Source: Cymodocea nodosa (lineage: Eukaryota > Streptophyta > Magnoliopsida > Alismatales > Cymodoceaceae). Taken from it: a stretch of DNA of 64,000 bases. Position numbers and translations under genes: made by a program. Shown one piece after another: positions 1 through 13,162 of this stretch; the first letter of the stretch is position 1, and every line of letters starts with the position of its first letter. The notes beneath the pieces were generated by a model. The model ran no database searches, was not told the origin of the DNA, and was given only the letters and a program-made list of their open reading frames with translations. The stretch is from positions 330,001 through 394,000 of the forward strand of contig CM072343.1 of assembly GCA_036874045.1 (NCBI GenBank), read 5' to 3'.

Positions 1-1930
1 AGTAATGTCTAAATATAGACACTGGTTTTTCCCTGTTAGCCCAGATCCAACAGAAAAGTGTTAAATCAATAAAAGTGGACTTTTCAAATGCCTAGCAGGT
101 TGATGGTGCCTTGGTGTTGCTTAGGAATGAGCCATGGAATTTTCGTCAAATTATCTGGTTGGTGCTTCAATAAAAATGTGTGAAAATACAGTCAACCTTT
201 TGGATCTGGCAACATCTTTCTTGGTTTCTGCCTAAGATGCATTTCTTTCAATACAGATTGCAGGCACAAGATGTAAATTTTGTTTTGAAACCTAAACTGC
301 AAAGCCTAATTTGCTAAAACTAAATACCTGTTTATACATGCTTTCAGCTGGTTGAACTCACCTTCAAGTGTTCATTAGTGATTAATTTATTTTGAGCCTG
401 ACTCAGATATCACACCATCTTAATACCAAAATGGAAAAATAAGACCACCACTAACTAATCTCTTATTCTCACCATGTAGGTTTGGCCACATGAATCTATT
501 CTTTTCATTTATTTAATTACATACATGTATACAACAATAATAACAAACTGAGCTATAATCTCACTTCGTGGGGCCGGTTACATGAATTTTTTTTTTTCAA
601 ATATTTTTATCTACTGTGAAGTCTTCAGTTAAATCATATATATATAATTAAAAATTCCATTAAATTATGTACGATCTTAATACCAAATAAATAAAAAGAA
701 TCTAGTGCATATAATCTACCATTATGCACTGAACTTGATAATTAGTAGATTTCGATTAGTTGACATTCTTCCTCATGGCTTAGTTTCTGGTGCTTTCATT
801 ATGAAGGCATAGTATACTGCTTCCACTCCATTGTAATTTGCAATTAGGATCGCAAGTATCTTCAACCATGTTAAAGAGCACAATTATCCACTGACATCTC
901 CTAAGATTCCACAAACAATATATGAACTTGCCAAATTTATTAATGTGCCAAGGGTGCCTAAGCAGCACCTAGACCCCTCCAAATAATTGATTATTTTTCT
1001 AGACCTATTTATGTGTTCATGTATATCAATAATTAGACAATAACACATTAATACATTGTATAATATACGTTAAGATATCTATTTTATGCTTAAGAAAGAA
1101 TCAATGAAAAATTTCAATATAAAGAAGACAATACTCAAATAACAAATGAGAAACACAATATTTAAGAATCACAATTTACAATTTGGTAACAAAACAAGAG
1201 ACTCAAATTGTAAGAAAATAAAAATTATTAAGCTTGAAGAAACTCTAAAAATGCCTTATAAAACAGTGGATTCTTAATTGGATATGGCAAAGACCCAGTT
1301 AATACAAAAGCATGACTGGGCAAGGAATTTCCCAGAGCTATTATAATTCCTGGTGCGTAGGTGTTCACCTTAATTACCATAGAACTTGTGAGCTGCAAAT
1401 CGTGATTGTGAGCTTTGTACTTCTCTTCATGTGATGTCCTAATCCCCACCAATGTTTCTTTGGAACATTGATATCTTAAGCATTCTACTTGTCTCGGTTT
1501 TTCATCCATTTGTATCTCCTGTTCTCCCCTTCCCCTCCTCTGCATTATATTTCAATCAGAACATGGGTTGACTACAAGGTTATTAGCATTTGATGGATAA
1601 ATATCATGATTAAAATTAACTGGTTCGATTTGAGTGTGCCTATAATTGAAATTGATCGGGTGTAGATGATTGTGCTTCAGTTGGGGGGGTCCTTTCATCT
1701 CTGGGTTGAGCCTTATTCATCCAATCCCCCATATAGGTAGGTGAAGTTGAAGTTTGATTAGTGGACAGGGAGGCGACCAACCTGACCACCACTTCATCCT
1801 TTGAAGGGTTTTGATCTGACAACGGTGTGTATGAAGGTACACCTTATTGGTGCAAGAAGTGAGAAAACCCTGAATGGATAATTTTGCCATGCGTTATATC
1901 TCCGGTTGGCCACCAGAAGCTTTCAGTTTC
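1..1930. other. AT-rich intergenic stretch, no supported gene
   Basis: I see no open frame with a recognisable domain on either strand. The stretch is AT-rich with short homopolymer runs. Minus-strand open frames at 1228-1545 and 1640-1822 look like chance. The second is rich in Ser, Thr, Pro and Gln and vaguely resembles a transposon leader, but nothing else of such an element is visible. Confidence 0.5.
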
Positions 1931-1932
1931 AT

Positions 1933-1940
1933 TATAAATA
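1933..1940 (+). promoter_or_regulatory. Possible TATA box
   Basis: TATAAATA, followed about 50-60 bases later by an AAAAG/GTAAGA splice-donor-like site near 1995. This is consistent with a short non-coding first exon of the doubtful gene that follows. Confidence 0.35.
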
Positions 1941-2116
1941 GCGAGAGTTTGCCTACAATACAGAGGTAATTCAACTTGTATCACCAGGAAAAAGGTAAGA
2001 GATAATTGAATTCTACTCCTACCTTTTTACTGACTTTTCACCAATTGAGCAAACCAGACAACCAAAAGGAAATCTTACCGCGACCCAAGTCCAAGGTTTC
2101 TTGAGTTTTCTTTATC

Positions 2117-2706
2117 ATGCAAGCTGAAACAGAGATGAAGTTGTTTCTTGATGATTTGAAAACAATTATGGATAAATGTGGCAGATGTTTCATTTGCTAT
2201 TAGTAGACAATCCTGTTAAATGAATTGAAGACTTGATTTACGATGTCCACCGTTATGTTCAGCCCCTGTTTACTGGGAAATAATTTCGTTTAGCGGAAAA
2301 TGTTGAAATATATCCATAAAGATATCATGACAAACAACATGCAACTCATCTATAAATTACTTGTGCATTGCAGAATGAACTTGATCATGGGGGGGAAGAC
2401 GCACTGCCATCTCAAATCCAACACCACTCGATGCCATCGACACACTTTGCAAATTTGGGCAACCAAACATCTTGTGTTTCATCTGGGCAAACCGGTGGCC
2501 ATACTCCTGGACATGGACATTCCCACGAACGAACCAAGACTTTAATGTTCTCAAATGCTTTTCCAACTCTGATCCGGAGAAACCTTCAGCAATATCAGTT
2601 GTCTCCTCAAGGTGGTGGGTCTCATCAGAGCAACATTCTGCCCACTAGTATCGAAACCCAAAATCCTGAAATAAGTTCAACTGATACATCCATGGACATG
2701 CACTAA
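2117..2706 (+). CDS. Doubtful small two-exon gene of unknown function
   Basis: I do not recognise this protein. A short frame begins with ATG at 2117 (MQAETEMKLFLDDLKTIMDK...) and stops after 28 codons unless spliced. A good acceptor (TTGTGCATTGCAG) ends at 2373 and opens a frame of 110 codons to the TGA at 2704-2706. That second exon is rich in Gln, Ser, His and Thr, contains a His/Gly patch (HTPGHGHSHE) and ends in DTSMDMH, like a low-complexity nuclear protein tail. No donor joining the two pieces is convincing. The frame at 2374-2706 could equally be the last exon of another gene, or chance. The TATA-like site at 1933 and a donor near 1995 are the only other support. Confidence 0.25.
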
Positions 2707-4700
2707 GAATAGTGTTGCCCTTGTTTGCTACAAGCGTTTTCACCAAATACGCGTGGTATATATATATATATATATATGTATGTCAGTGAATGGCTGCGAT
2801 GTTCTACAAAAAGCAATTATGCTTGATTGGTGATTGAGTGCACATCATAAGTAGAGGCAGAGCGTGGAATGTGGCTCCTTATGCTGTCCCAGAGTAGCTC
2901 CCTAGATGTTACCCTGCTTTTATATCTTATATATTCGTTGCATGGCAAATATTTCAACTTCATTGAATACTATACTGGTAAACCTTGTTTCTCCCTATTT
3001 TGGTCCCCCAACCTTGGCGAGACCTCGAGGGTTCTATTGCTGAGGTCATCGGTTAAATGTAAGCATGAATGTACCGCCCGTATGAACTATAGATACATGT
3101 TTTGTGAACTTTTTCTGAAAGTTTATTTGGCTACACACCATTCTTTTTAATTTTTAGCCGCATCCTTCATTTGTTCACAATTTAATAGTGATTTTGCAGG
3201 AGTTTGTTTATCAGTTCTCTTTTCACATCCGTGTCTATTGCATTTTTTGCCCTCTCTTAGAGGTGGTTTTCGGTTCCCTTGTATCATCCTCTTCTTTATT
3301 CCACAGTTCCTTTCCTTGCAACCCACCCACCCACCCATTCAGGAAGAACGACGTCTCACCGTCACACGTGCACCTTAACGCACGCACCAATGCCTGTGGC
3401 CCCGGGCCATGCGTCGATGCCGCAAGATCCGTTGCCATCGACATTTCACTTCCTGCCGTCGGAAACCAGCGAGCACCACCTCCATCTGAATCTGGAATTG
3501 AGAACTTGCTATTGCTTGCGGTGTCGATGATTAAATTTGGTGGTCGGAATCAACTATCAAACTGGCATGGGTTAGAGCCCATGTACGTTAGCCGCCGGCG
3601 ATGAAACGGTAGATGAATCAGAGAACAACTCATCTTTTGCCGGTCAGGCAGGAAGTCGTTTGCAGTGGTTCCACCAGTCATACAACAAAACAAACCTTTT
3701 TTCTCCAAACAAAATGTTGTTGTGATTCTTCTTTTGTTTTTATTTATTTTGGAAACTCTAAGATATGAATCTTGATCTGCAGGAGCCAATCAAATCCTCG
3801 CAGATCGTCCGTCCTTGCTTGCCCCTCCCTCCCGGTTTCACTGCCACATTTACGCTCATGTGCGTCATGACTCGACCGGTTTCCTTTTGCTTTTCGGTTC
3901 TGGAGGAGGAAATTGAAAAGGTGACGCAAACAAACCCCATCACTTGTCCTCCGTTCATGGTGGTGGTGGTCGTCGTCGATCTTCCATGTCCTCCATTGGG
4001 CTTGGAAGTCAGTGGTGGTGGTGGCGGTGGTCTCTGGGGTTCCGACCACCGTTCCGTTCTCCGCATCTTCTTTTCCACTCCTCGTCCGTGCGTCGAAACT
4101 GCAGAGCAAACGTGGGGGACAGAGTCGTCGGAAGATGATATACTTTTTTACCGTTCTTCTCTCTTTCAAGTAAAAGTTTTTATTTCATAAAACTAATACC
4201 ATGGTTGATTGGGAAAAAAGAAAAGAAATTTAGATTCAAATTTAACTTAAAAACTGTTGGAGTGATTAATAAGTAGGCGTTCGTTTAAAAAAAAAAAAAA
4301 AAAAAAAACCTTGTAACTACAACTCTAAATCCAAATAAAACACGTCTTTATTTTTTTTGCAAACATTAATAAGTCGGCAGAAAAAAAAAATCACCGTGCT
4401 ACCTTAGGTTTGAAGCTCGAGGCCCGTTTTGGAATTCAAACTAAGTATATTATTTAATTTAGGTATGAGAAATGTTTTTGAAGGAAGAAGACAAGGCAAC
4501 GGAAAACGAAGGAATCAAGCGCAGGGAAAAAACTATTGGTTATTTTGCAATTGCATATTTGTGTTAAAACAAATATTTATTTAATACGTTAAAATTCGAG
4601 AGAAACAGAATTATTTATCGTCGCCTCAAAAGCAAGCAGAACGTGTAGAAAGAACGTAAAATTTTCTTTAGAATTTAAACATTAAAGAATTAAAAACGTT
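2707..4700. other. Intergenic stretch upstream of BRI1
   Basis: It holds a TA microsatellite at about 2757-2777, a GC-richer block at 3300-4140 with GGT/GTC runs that open overlapping frames on both strands, and a poly-A tract near 4289-4308. None of the frames has a recognisable domain. The 3300-4140 block may be promoter-distal or decayed coding DNA. Confidence 0.5.
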
Positions 4701-4900
4701 GTTATTATAAATAATAATAATATAAAAAACTTTTATCATATTATTAATATAAATTGTAAGAAATAGACGATGATGAAGTCTTTAAAACCCTCGCCTCCCT
4801 ACCACATGTCCTCTGACCTCGCCTTCTCACTCCTGTCTCTCCTCTTGTCCTCTTCCTATCTCTCTCTTCTCTCCTCAGTCCTTGCTCGCCTGACCACCTC

Positions 4901-4935
4901 TTCCTTCCTTCCTTCCTTCCTTCCTTCCTTCCTTC
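4901..4935 (+). repeat. TTCC tetranucleotide microsatellite
   Basis: About nine TTCC units lie in the pyrimidine-rich leader just upstream of BRI1. CT-rich leaders are common in plant receptor kinase genes. The repeat is inside an upstream open frame that starts at 4770. Confidence 0.9.
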
Positions 4936-5011
4936 CCTCCCTCTCTTACCATGGCTACCAACACCTCCTAAACCACTCCTCGTCCGCCGACCACCTCCAC
5001 GGCCACCACCA

Positions 5012-8000
5012 ATGGCCCGCCTCTCTTCCCTCCTTCCCCTCTTCCTGCTCCTCGTCGCTGTGTCCGCCTCCGACGTCGACCTCCTTCTCTCTTTCAAGTC
5101 CTCCCTCCCCAAACCAGACGTTCTCCCCACATGGAAGAAGCCATCCTCCTCCTCCCCTTCCTGCTCCACCTTCTACGGCGTCTCTTGCTCCGCCTCCGGT
5201 GCCATCACTCACGTTCGCCTCGACTCTATCCCCCTAAACGCTGACTTCCGCCACGTCGCCGCTTATCTCTTCCCCATCTCTTCCCTCGTCTCCCTTTCCC
5301 TGCGGAACAGCAATATCACGGGCTTTCTTGCCGCAGCCGACGCCGGCGTCGGCAAGTGCGCCCGCACGCTCGAGAACATCGATATCTCTGGCAATGCTCT
5401 GCAGGGATCGGTCACGGAGATTTCTTCCTTCTCCTCCGCCTGCTCGGGGTTGAAGTTGTTAAATCTCTCCGGCAATGTGCTGGGGTTCTCGCCTCGAGAT
5501 CTCTACTCCGGGGATCGTACAAAGCGGCTTCTCGGCGTCGACGTCCTCGATCTCTCCTTCAACAGGATCGCCGGTGGAATGGCCCTGGGGTGGATTGTCT
5601 CCGCTACGACTGGAGTGAAGCGCCTGGATTTGATGGGGAACAGGATCTCAGGTTCCATCCCGGCGTTGCCTAACTGCTCTCAGCTCGAGTATCTCGACGT
5701 GTCGTCCAACAAACTTTCCGATTTGGGAACGGCCGGTCTCTTCTCCGGGTGCGAGAGGTTGAGCTTCTTGAATGTGTCTTCCAACCTCATTTCCGGGGAG
5801 GTCCCCAGAAAGCTTTTCGGGAGCTGCCGGACACTGGCGAGGCTGGACATGTCGTTTAACAACTTTTCCGGTGCTGTTCCCGACGACTTCTCTAACTGTG
5901 CTGCGCTGGAGTCCATCGCTCTCTCCAGAAACAACTTCTCCGGAGTCCTACCCGTCGGTATACTCTTGTCCCTTAAGAATCTGAAGAAGCTAGAGCTGGG
6001 TTACAACCGATTTACCGGCATCCTCCCGGAATCGCTATCGAAGGTGTCGGGTCTGGAGCTGCTCGACTTGAGCTCCAATGATCTGTCCGGTTCGATTCCT
6101 CCCGGGCTCTGCCTCAGCGAAGCTGGGGAGGACCTTGTCAGTCTACGGGAGTTGTACTTGCAGAACAATTTGCTCACCGGCTCGATCCCGGAGACGATAA
6201 GCGATTGTTCGATGTTGGTTTCGCTGGATCTCAGCTTCAACCACCTCACCGGAAGAATCCCGGAGTCCGTTGGATCTCTCACACGGCTCAAGAACCTTAT
6301 AATGTGGCAGAACAACTTAGAGGGGGGGATTCCGGCGGGGATTGGGAACCTCAGGTTATTGGAAAATCTGATCTTGGATAACAATGGCCTCAATGGTTCC
6401 ATTCCGAGCGGGCTGCGCAACTGCACCAACCTCAACTGGGTTTCGCTGGCGAGCAATCGTCTTACCGGGCAGATCCCCTCGTGGATCGGTGAGTTCCCCA
6501 ATCTTGCCATTTTGAAGATGGGTAACAATTCCTTGTCCGGCCCGATCCCGCCGGAGCTTGGTGATTGCAAGAGCTTGATTTGGATTGATCTCAATAGCAA
6601 CATGTTGAATGGTAGTATTCCTCGCACTTTGGCGAAGCAGTCGGGGGTAGTTCCGGTGGGCTTGGTGAAAGGTAAGAGGTATGTGTACCTCAGGAACGAC
6701 AGGAGCGGCGACTGCCATGGTTCTGGTAATCTTCTGGAGTTCGAAGGGATACGACAGGAGGAGCTTAACCGGATACCGTCACGGCAGTCCTGCAACTTCA
6801 CCTGGGTGTATATGGGAAGCACGCAGTACACTTTCGACAACAACGGGTCCATCATCTTCATTGATCTCTCTTACAACCGGCTCAGCGGCGAGATACCCAA
6901 GGAGCTCGGCGACATTCTGTTCATTTTCATTTTCAATCTTGGCCACAACTTGCTCTCCGGTCCGATTCCGCCGCAATTGGGTAAGCTCAGGTATCTTGGA
7001 ATCCTTGATCTTTCTCATAATTCCCTCGACGGACCGATACCGACGTCGTTCTCCGGCCTGGCGATGCTGGCGGAGTTGGATCTCTCTCACAATAACCTCA
7101 GCGGCCAGATTCCAGACGTCGGTCAGCTCGCGACCTTTCCTCCTTACAGATACGGGCACAATCCCGGTCTCTGCGGCTTCCCATTGCCTCCCTGCGGCTC
7201 GAACTCCACTACACCCGCACACCACCGGAGGCATCACCACAGTCATGCACCGCTGGTCGGAAGCGTCGCGATGGGACTGCTCTTCTCACTGTTCTGCATC
7301 TTTGGGCTGATCATCATCGCGGTGGAGTGCAAGAAGAGACGGGGGAGGAAGAACAAAGCCGGCACTAACGGCGACACGTGTCAGGACGCCTATGACTTCG
7401 ACAGTCGTTGGAATTCCGGGATCGGCAATTCCGCGTGGAAATTGACCTGCACGAAGGAAGCGATGAGCATCAACCTTGCCGCGTTTGAGAACCACCTCCG
7501 TAAACTCACCTTCGCGGACCTCGTCGAGGCAACCAACGGCTTCGACGACGACAGCCTCATCGGTTCCGGCGGGTTCGGGGACGTCTACAAGGCTCAGCTC
7601 AAGGACGGAAGCGTTGTTGCCATAAAGAAGTTGATCCACGTCAGTGGACAGGGTCACCGGGAATTCAAGGCCGAAGTGGAGACGATCGGGCGTATGAAGC
7701 ACAGGAATCTTGTTCCGCTTCTGGGCTACTGCAAGGTGGGCGAGGAACGGCTTCTGGTCTACGAGTACATGAAGTATGGAAGCTTGGAGGACGTTCTGCA
7801 TAACCAGAAGAAGGGCGGCATCAAGCTGAATTGGGCGAAGAGAAGGAAGGTAGCCGTCGGGGCGGCCAGAGGATTGGCATTCCTCCACCACAGTTGTATT
7901 CCCCACATCATCCACAGGGACATGAAATCGAGCAACGTTCTCCTCGACGACAGTCTGGAAGCTAGAGTCTCCGATTTCGGCATGGCCAGGCTTATGAGTG

Positions 8001-8485
8001 CGATGGACACGCACCTGAGCGTGTCCACTCTTGCAGGGACTCCGGGCTACGTCCCACCGGAATACTACCAGAGCTTCCGGTGCTCCGCAAAAGGTGACGT
8101 CTACAGCTACGGAGTTGTCCTCCTGGAGCTCCTCACCGGGAGGCCGCCCACGGACTCGTCGGACTTTGGCGACAACAACCTTGTGGGTTGGGTGAAACAT
8201 CACTCTAAGCTAAAAATCACGGACGTCTTCGATCCGGAGCTGCTCAAGGAGGACCCCGGTCTGGAGCTTGAGCTACTAGAACATCTTAAGATAGCCTGCG
8301 CATGCCTAGACGACCGGCCTCTGCGACGCCCTACGATGCTGAACGTGATGGCAATGCTAAAGGAGATCCAAGCTGCAGGTTCGACGGCGCCTTCCGCCAA
8401 CCCGACGTCAGTGGACTACGGCGGCTTGGGCACGGTGGAGATGACCTTGACGGAATGCAAAGAAGAGAAGGAATCTGAGACTTGA
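5012..8485 (+). CDS. BRI1: BRI1 brassinosteroid receptor, LRR receptor-like kinase
   Basis: Plasma-membrane receptor that binds brassinosteroid and, with a BAK1-type co-receptor, starts brassinosteroid signalling. The frame is a single 1157-codon exon, as usual for BRI1 (rice and Arabidopsis proteins are about 1120-1200 residues). In order: a signal peptide (about 1-19), an N-terminal LRR cap with a Cys pair, about two dozen LRRs interrupted by the hormone-binding island (about 541-611; [11 protein letters not shown], then [14 protein letters not shown]), a Cys cap ([13 protein letters not shown]), a membrane segment (about 746-770), and a Ser/Thr kinase from about 829. Kinase motifs are intact: GSGGFG near 851, AIKK near 870, HRD near 968, DFG at 988 and the loop [17 protein letters not shown]. 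The kinase opening [16 protein letters not shown] and [10 protein letters not shown] match BRI1 rather than the BRL paralogues. I chose ATG 5012 because it directly precedes the signal peptide. Upstream ATGs at 4770, 4806 and 4951 may affect translation. Confidence 0.98.
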   Translation: MARLSSLLPLFLLLVAVSASDVDLLLSFKSSLPKPDVLPTWKKPSSSSPSCSTFYGVSCSASGAITHVRLDSIPLNADFRHVAAYLFPISSLVSLSLRNSNITGFLAAADAGVGKCARTLENIDISGNALQGSVTEISSFSSACSGLKLLNLSGNVLGFSPRDLYSGDRTKRLLGVDVLDLSFNRIAGGMALGWIVSATTGVKRLDLMGNRISGSIPALPNCSQLEYLDVSSNKLSDLGTAGLFSGCERLSFLNVSSNLISGEVPRKLFGSCRTLARLDMSFNNFSGAVPDDFSNCAALESIALSRNNFSGVLPVGILLSLKNLKKLELGYNRFTGILPESLSKVSGLELLDLSSNDLSGSIPPGLCLSEAGEDLVSLRELYLQNNLLTGSIPETISDCSMLVSLDLSFNHLTGRIPESVGSLTRLKNLIMWQNNLEGGIPAGIGNLRLLENLILDNNGLNGSIPSGLRNCTNLNWVSLASNRLTGQIPSWIGEFPNLAILKMGNNSLSGPIPPELGDCKSLIWIDLNSNMLNGSIPRTLAKQSGVVPVGLVKGKRYVYLRNDRSGDCHGSGNLLEFEGIRQEELNRIPSRQSCNFTWVYMGSTQYTFDNNGSIIFIDLSYNRLSGEIPKELGDILFIFIFNLGHNLLSGPIPPQLGKLRYLGILDLSHNSLDGPIPTSFSGLAMLAELDLSHNNLSGQIPDVGQLATFPPYRYGHNPGLCGFPLPPCGSNSTTPAHHRRHHHSHAPLVGSVAMGLLFSLFCIFGLIIIAVECKKRRGRKNKAGTNGDTCQDAYDFDSRWNSGIGNSAWKLTCTKEAMSINLAAFENHLRKLTFADLVEATNGFDDDSLIGSGGFGDVYKAQLKDGSVVAIKKLIHVSGQGHREFKAEVETIGRMKHRNLVPLLGYCKVGEERLLVYEYMKYGSLEDVLHNQKKGGIKLNWAKRRKVAVGAARGLAFLHHSCIPHIIHRDMKSSNVLLDDSLEARVSDFGMARLMSAMDTHLSVSTLAGTPGYVPPEYYQSFRCSAKGDVYSYGVVLLELLTGRPPTDSSDFGDNNLVGWVKHHSKLKITDVFDPELLKEDPGLELELLEHLKIACACLDDRPLRRPTMLNVMAMLKEIQAAGSTAPSANPTSVDYGGLGTVEMTLTECKEEKESET

Positions 8486-11400
8486 CGGCGGCCTGGGCTC
8501 AGTCGCCACCCCCACCTACGATTAATTCCTCCACGATCACAACGGCGTGGAAGAAATTTTCTCCGGCGGTGTGAACGTACAACGGGCCTTCGTGAACGTC
8601 GATACGTTTGTCTCTTCCTTAGGTCTTTCCGTTGAACGCTGTATCATGTATATAACAAAATCGAAGCTCTGTTTCCTTTCTTTCCGACATTTATTTATCG
8701 CTCGCCGGCGATACACTAATATTTTCCGACGACGACAGTGGTTTTCTGACGCCGTCTTATTCTAATCGCTCCGGGCACGTTCAGATTCCTCCGCCGGTGG
8801 ACGTTTCCGTGCCTGGAAGCCAAGGCGGGAGCTTCGAGAAGAACACTGCCGTTACTTTACGTTAAAAAAAAAAAAAAAAAAAAAAACTAAACCGGACGAG
8901 AGTGATAGCCGAAAAATATTATTAAATAAAAGGAGTGCATATGTTGATGTGTCGTTCTCGAAACTTTTATTTAATTTATATTCGGGTGTCGATTCTTGTG
9001 TCCTCCTCTTTTATTACAAAATCTTACGATATCCCCCACATGCCTGTTGGCTTATTAAATAACAGACAATCTCGTAAGTCGCGACAGCTCACCGCATCTA
9101 CATGCGTGCGTGGTCCCGCAAGAAATTTAATCAGAATATTTTCTTATCAACCTAAACGTACGTGTGGATAAAATGACAATCCTACCCTGGCCGATGATGG
9201 ACGCCACACGTGTGTGATCGCCAGGGAAGAGATCTTAACCCTTATCCAAGGGAATCTTACGACCCTTACGTGTGAACGGAAATATATTTGAAATAACCCC
9301 CCCCCTCCTCCTGTACGAGAAAGATGTTAAAATGTGTTGATATTAAAATTAGGTTACGTAACATAATAACATCTGGTAGTTACAATTCAAAACGGGTTGA
9401 ATAGATATTTATCCAAAGTCGATTGGATTATAATTATCATTTAATATTATTAAGCCGTATGGCTTACATCGTATCTAAAAAGTCTCACATGAAAAAATAT
9501 ATAATATACTTTTAAATTTAAGGTAAGTTACAAATGAAAAGCAGCGTCAAAAGTCTGATGTCAAAAAAAATGTAAAGACAAAATCTAAATTAATATACGA
9601 TAAATTTCTTTAATTAGAAGCGTATATTCGACTATATTAATTCCAGAACAGACAAAAGCTATACGACTTGCTGTCTTCAAGCGATCTTGAGCTCGTCATC
9701 TAAATTTTGATGGGGATGGAACCGTTTCGAACTTTGGAGTTCTCCTGAAGGATTATTTCCATCTCGTTCCATACCGTCTATTAATTCTATATCTACCAAG
9801 ACAGATCAACATGTAATTAATCAGGTGAATGATTAAAGTATCCTTAATCAGTCGTCGTTATCATCATCATCATCGCCCACGGGCGTGTTTGCGGGTAAGA
9901 CGGCACGTGGGCCTCCTCCTCGCATGCCTTTGTCCCCATGCAAGCACGGCAACGTCGACGTCGTCCTCGCCTTTCATTCAACTTTCTTCTCCTCTTCTTC
10001 TCAGCAAATAAAATAATAATAATAATACAACAAAGACAAATAATACCATACTAGAGTAGCGTTTGTGTTTATTCGATTAAATAATCGTACGGCCATCATT
10101 GGGAAAATAATAATAATAATAACAATCGTACGGCCATCGACGAAGGAGTCGTGTCTGCGGCTTAGCCGTATGGTATATCGAACGTGTCATCTACGTTGCA
10201 TCGTAATTATTATTATTATTATTATAATAAGAGTTCTATGTACGTACCGTTAAAAGTATCATAACAATTTATTTTATAGTTTAAATACATAAACTTAAAA
10301 TTAATTAACAATAAAGGACGTATTTGACACAAATAGATATTTTTCTTTTGTAAATATTTGTCACAAATGTAACATTTACTTCTTACAGATTTTAAGTTAA
10401 TCTATCTAAAATGGGACCAGGTTATTAACCAAAAGTGATAAACAACAGTCTGGGTCATAATGTCATGAGTTAATCAAGTCAAAGTGATGACATGGGTCTT
10501 ATTATTTTGATGGTTATAAACATGTGTAAGGTTTTCAAATATAGTACACAGTAGATTATATTATTAAAATTAACTAATTATAAATAAAACTTTAAATTTT
10601 TAAATAATCAAAAAATATTGATAACCTTGAAAAGTGATAACTTTAAATTTCTCGTAACATCTTGTGTTGTCAGCATTTTTGCGGACATACGTGTGATTTA
10701 CAATGATGTGACGCTTTAAAATTTAATACTTTATTTTTAAAATATAATTTATAATTTATTTTTATTTTAAATTTCTACCATATACGGGCCTACTGATGAT
10801 GCTAGAGTTACATGTTAATTATAGTAATTAAAAGAAAACCTTACACCTTATCATTGATGTGGGTTCAAACGTTGAAATTTATATTTAAATTAAACCTTTT
10901 TATGCTAGTATAAAAAAACTCTAAATATTTAATCATCAATCTGTACTCGAACGATTAAAGAAAAAAGTTTATACTTTCCATGTCGTCTTCAGTACCGATA
11001 CGTAGGACGCACATGTGCGTGGTCCGTAAAGTACATGCCCACGTGGGCCTGTTCGTCGATCGTTCCATTCATCTCGATCCATGGGCTTCCTTGCCATTAA
11101 AGATAGAAAAGCTTATTAATTAATTAATTAATTAATACATTTGATTAATACTTTAGTTTTACTTGGATAACATATCTTTGGTACGTAAACACCCCTCTCT
11201 CTGTTTTTTTTCTTCCTGATTTTGACGATGGTGCAGGTACGTACATGTGGCACGTGCGTCACCATGTACGCTTAATTATATATATATATATATAAATAAA
11301 AATATAAGTTGTGCATGTTTAGAAAATTTTAAAAATGTTTGTACATGTTTAGAAATTAGAGGAAAGTAAAGAAATATAGGTTGTAAAAAAATAAATTTAT

Positions 11401-13150
11401 TATATTAATTTTTTTCACAAAATAACAATAATATTACTTAAAAGATAATCAAATTATAAAAATTTACCACTATTTGAAAGTTGAATAGTTTCATTGAATG
11501 GAACAAACATTATAACATGACAAATATTATAATTTTTTTTTCATAACGTTTAGATACAAATTCATTTAAAAAATTTCAATTCTTTGATCTTCTCACATGA
11601 TATACAAAATATTTTTACACATTCTATTAACTATTTATTTCTTCTCTTTTTGAGTTATTTCTATAATATTTCATAGCTCCCTTTCTCATTCATCCACACA
11701 TGATATTTGATTAATAATGTTGAATGATTTTTCTTACTTTTAGATTCATCTAGTTTAAAAATCTTGAAGTCCAACTTCTTTTATAGTCAAAAAAGTTAAG
11801 AGAAAATATTTCTCCCTACTTTTAAACCATCATCTAAAACATTTGAAAATTTCACTTTTTTCTTTTTCTTTCAATCTTCCCTTTTCTCTTTTTCTTTCTC
11901 TTCTATTCAAACACCACTGTCATGTTGATGAATTATTATATTGTAATCAATCTTTTAAACCTTATTTATCACATCTATTTTTCTAATCAACACCTATAAC
12001 AATTTTCACACGGTTACAAACAACACATTCACGGATTTACCTTCCTTTTTTTTTTTTCCATTGAAATATCGTCATCCTGATCCTCATCAGGATCGTCCCA
12101 CATCGGCGGTTTAAATTTCACATCGTACTAGACCAAAAAAAAAAAAAAAAAGGAGAGAGAGGGACCAGAACGAAAATGACAAACACAAGATGGTCAACAG
12201 TAACATGCATCGTTGGAGACGGTGACCGAACACTGCTGTTTCATATCTAATCAGGTGAGAGGGCCCGCCCTCGATTGGACGTGCTTACCATTAGATTAAG
12301 TGATTAAATGAATTTCTGTAATAATTTCCTCGTATTAAAATCTCTTTCTCGCATGTGGAAGGACAGCGTTGTGTAGTTGTAGTTGTCACTTTTTTCTTTT
12401 TCTTTTTTGCTTTATAAAATCGAAAATTCAAGATCCAAAAGACAAGAAAAGGTACTCAAAAATTAAATTTACATCAAAAGTGAGAATAAAGACTTTACAC
12501 TCTTTTCTGTGAAACATTATATTTCAAAAATAATTGAAAATAAATAAAGAATTTCATCCTACATTTTTCGATACATTTTTAGGTCCGTAAATATCTTACA
12601 GATAGATATAAGTAAACTTATTTTAAAATGTATTAAGTCAAGCCTTATCGTATTAAAATGAAACATTCCGTGCTCTTTGCCTGTAAATAATTACGACCAA
12701 AACTCCCGTTTCCACAACCGAAACGTGCACGCCCGTCGTCTCGACAAGATAATGGCGTTCTTAATCAACGCAACATCCTTACATGCGTATAAGCCCAGCT
12801 GGATTGGATTTGATTGGTTGAATACTAGTAGTACTTTACTGAGTGAGAGGCCGCGGATTCCTCCGAGAACCACACCTCAGAAAGAAATCTACCATAATAA
12901 TTTAATCTAATCAGCCATAACATAAATTTTATCCCATTGCACGTGGGAAGGAAAGAGAGATTAGTAGTAGTAGTAGTAGTCGATAATAAAACTAACAAGG
13001 CAGAGGAATTCGCAAGCAAGTTAAGGTTGCGTCTTAGGCACGAAGCCTATTTACAGGTTGTAAGCTACACTAAAAGTTTACAGGTTGTTCACATAAAAGC
13101 GTAGAAAATCTAGAAAATAATTGAATATGTTCGGAATCATCGAAACCATC
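8486..13150. other. Long AT-rich intergenic stretch
   Basis: After the BRI1 stop there is an untranslated tail and a poly-A tract near 8863-8886. The remainder is AT-rich with trinucleotide and tetranucleotide repeats: ATA/TTA runs near 10010-10030 and 10206-10232, TTAA runs near 11117-11138, a TA run near 11276-11295 and a TAG run near 12961-12980. I see no gene with a domain, no terminal repeats and no coding relic that I can name. Confidence 0.55.
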
Positions 13151-13162
13151 CAACACATGTGT

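Noticed and set aside
1640-1822. Minus-strand Ser/Thr/Pro/Gln-rich frame that vaguely resembles a retroelement leader.
   Set aside because: No terminal repeats, protease, polymerase or other element part is visible nearby, so no family can be named.
3765-4190. Overlapping 100-140 codon frames on both strands upstream of BRI1.
   Set aside because: They depend on GGT/ACC repeats, conflict with each other and show no domain or start context.
4744-5169. Minus-strand Arg/Glu/Gly-rich frame in the BRI1 leader.
   Set aside because: It is the antisense of a pyrimidine-rich leader, and its repeats follow the TTCC microsatellite.
6001-8203. Long minus-strand open frames inside BRI1 (6001-6861 and 7286-8203).
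   Set aside because: They mirror the GC-rich, periodic BRI1 coding strand and have no domain of their own.
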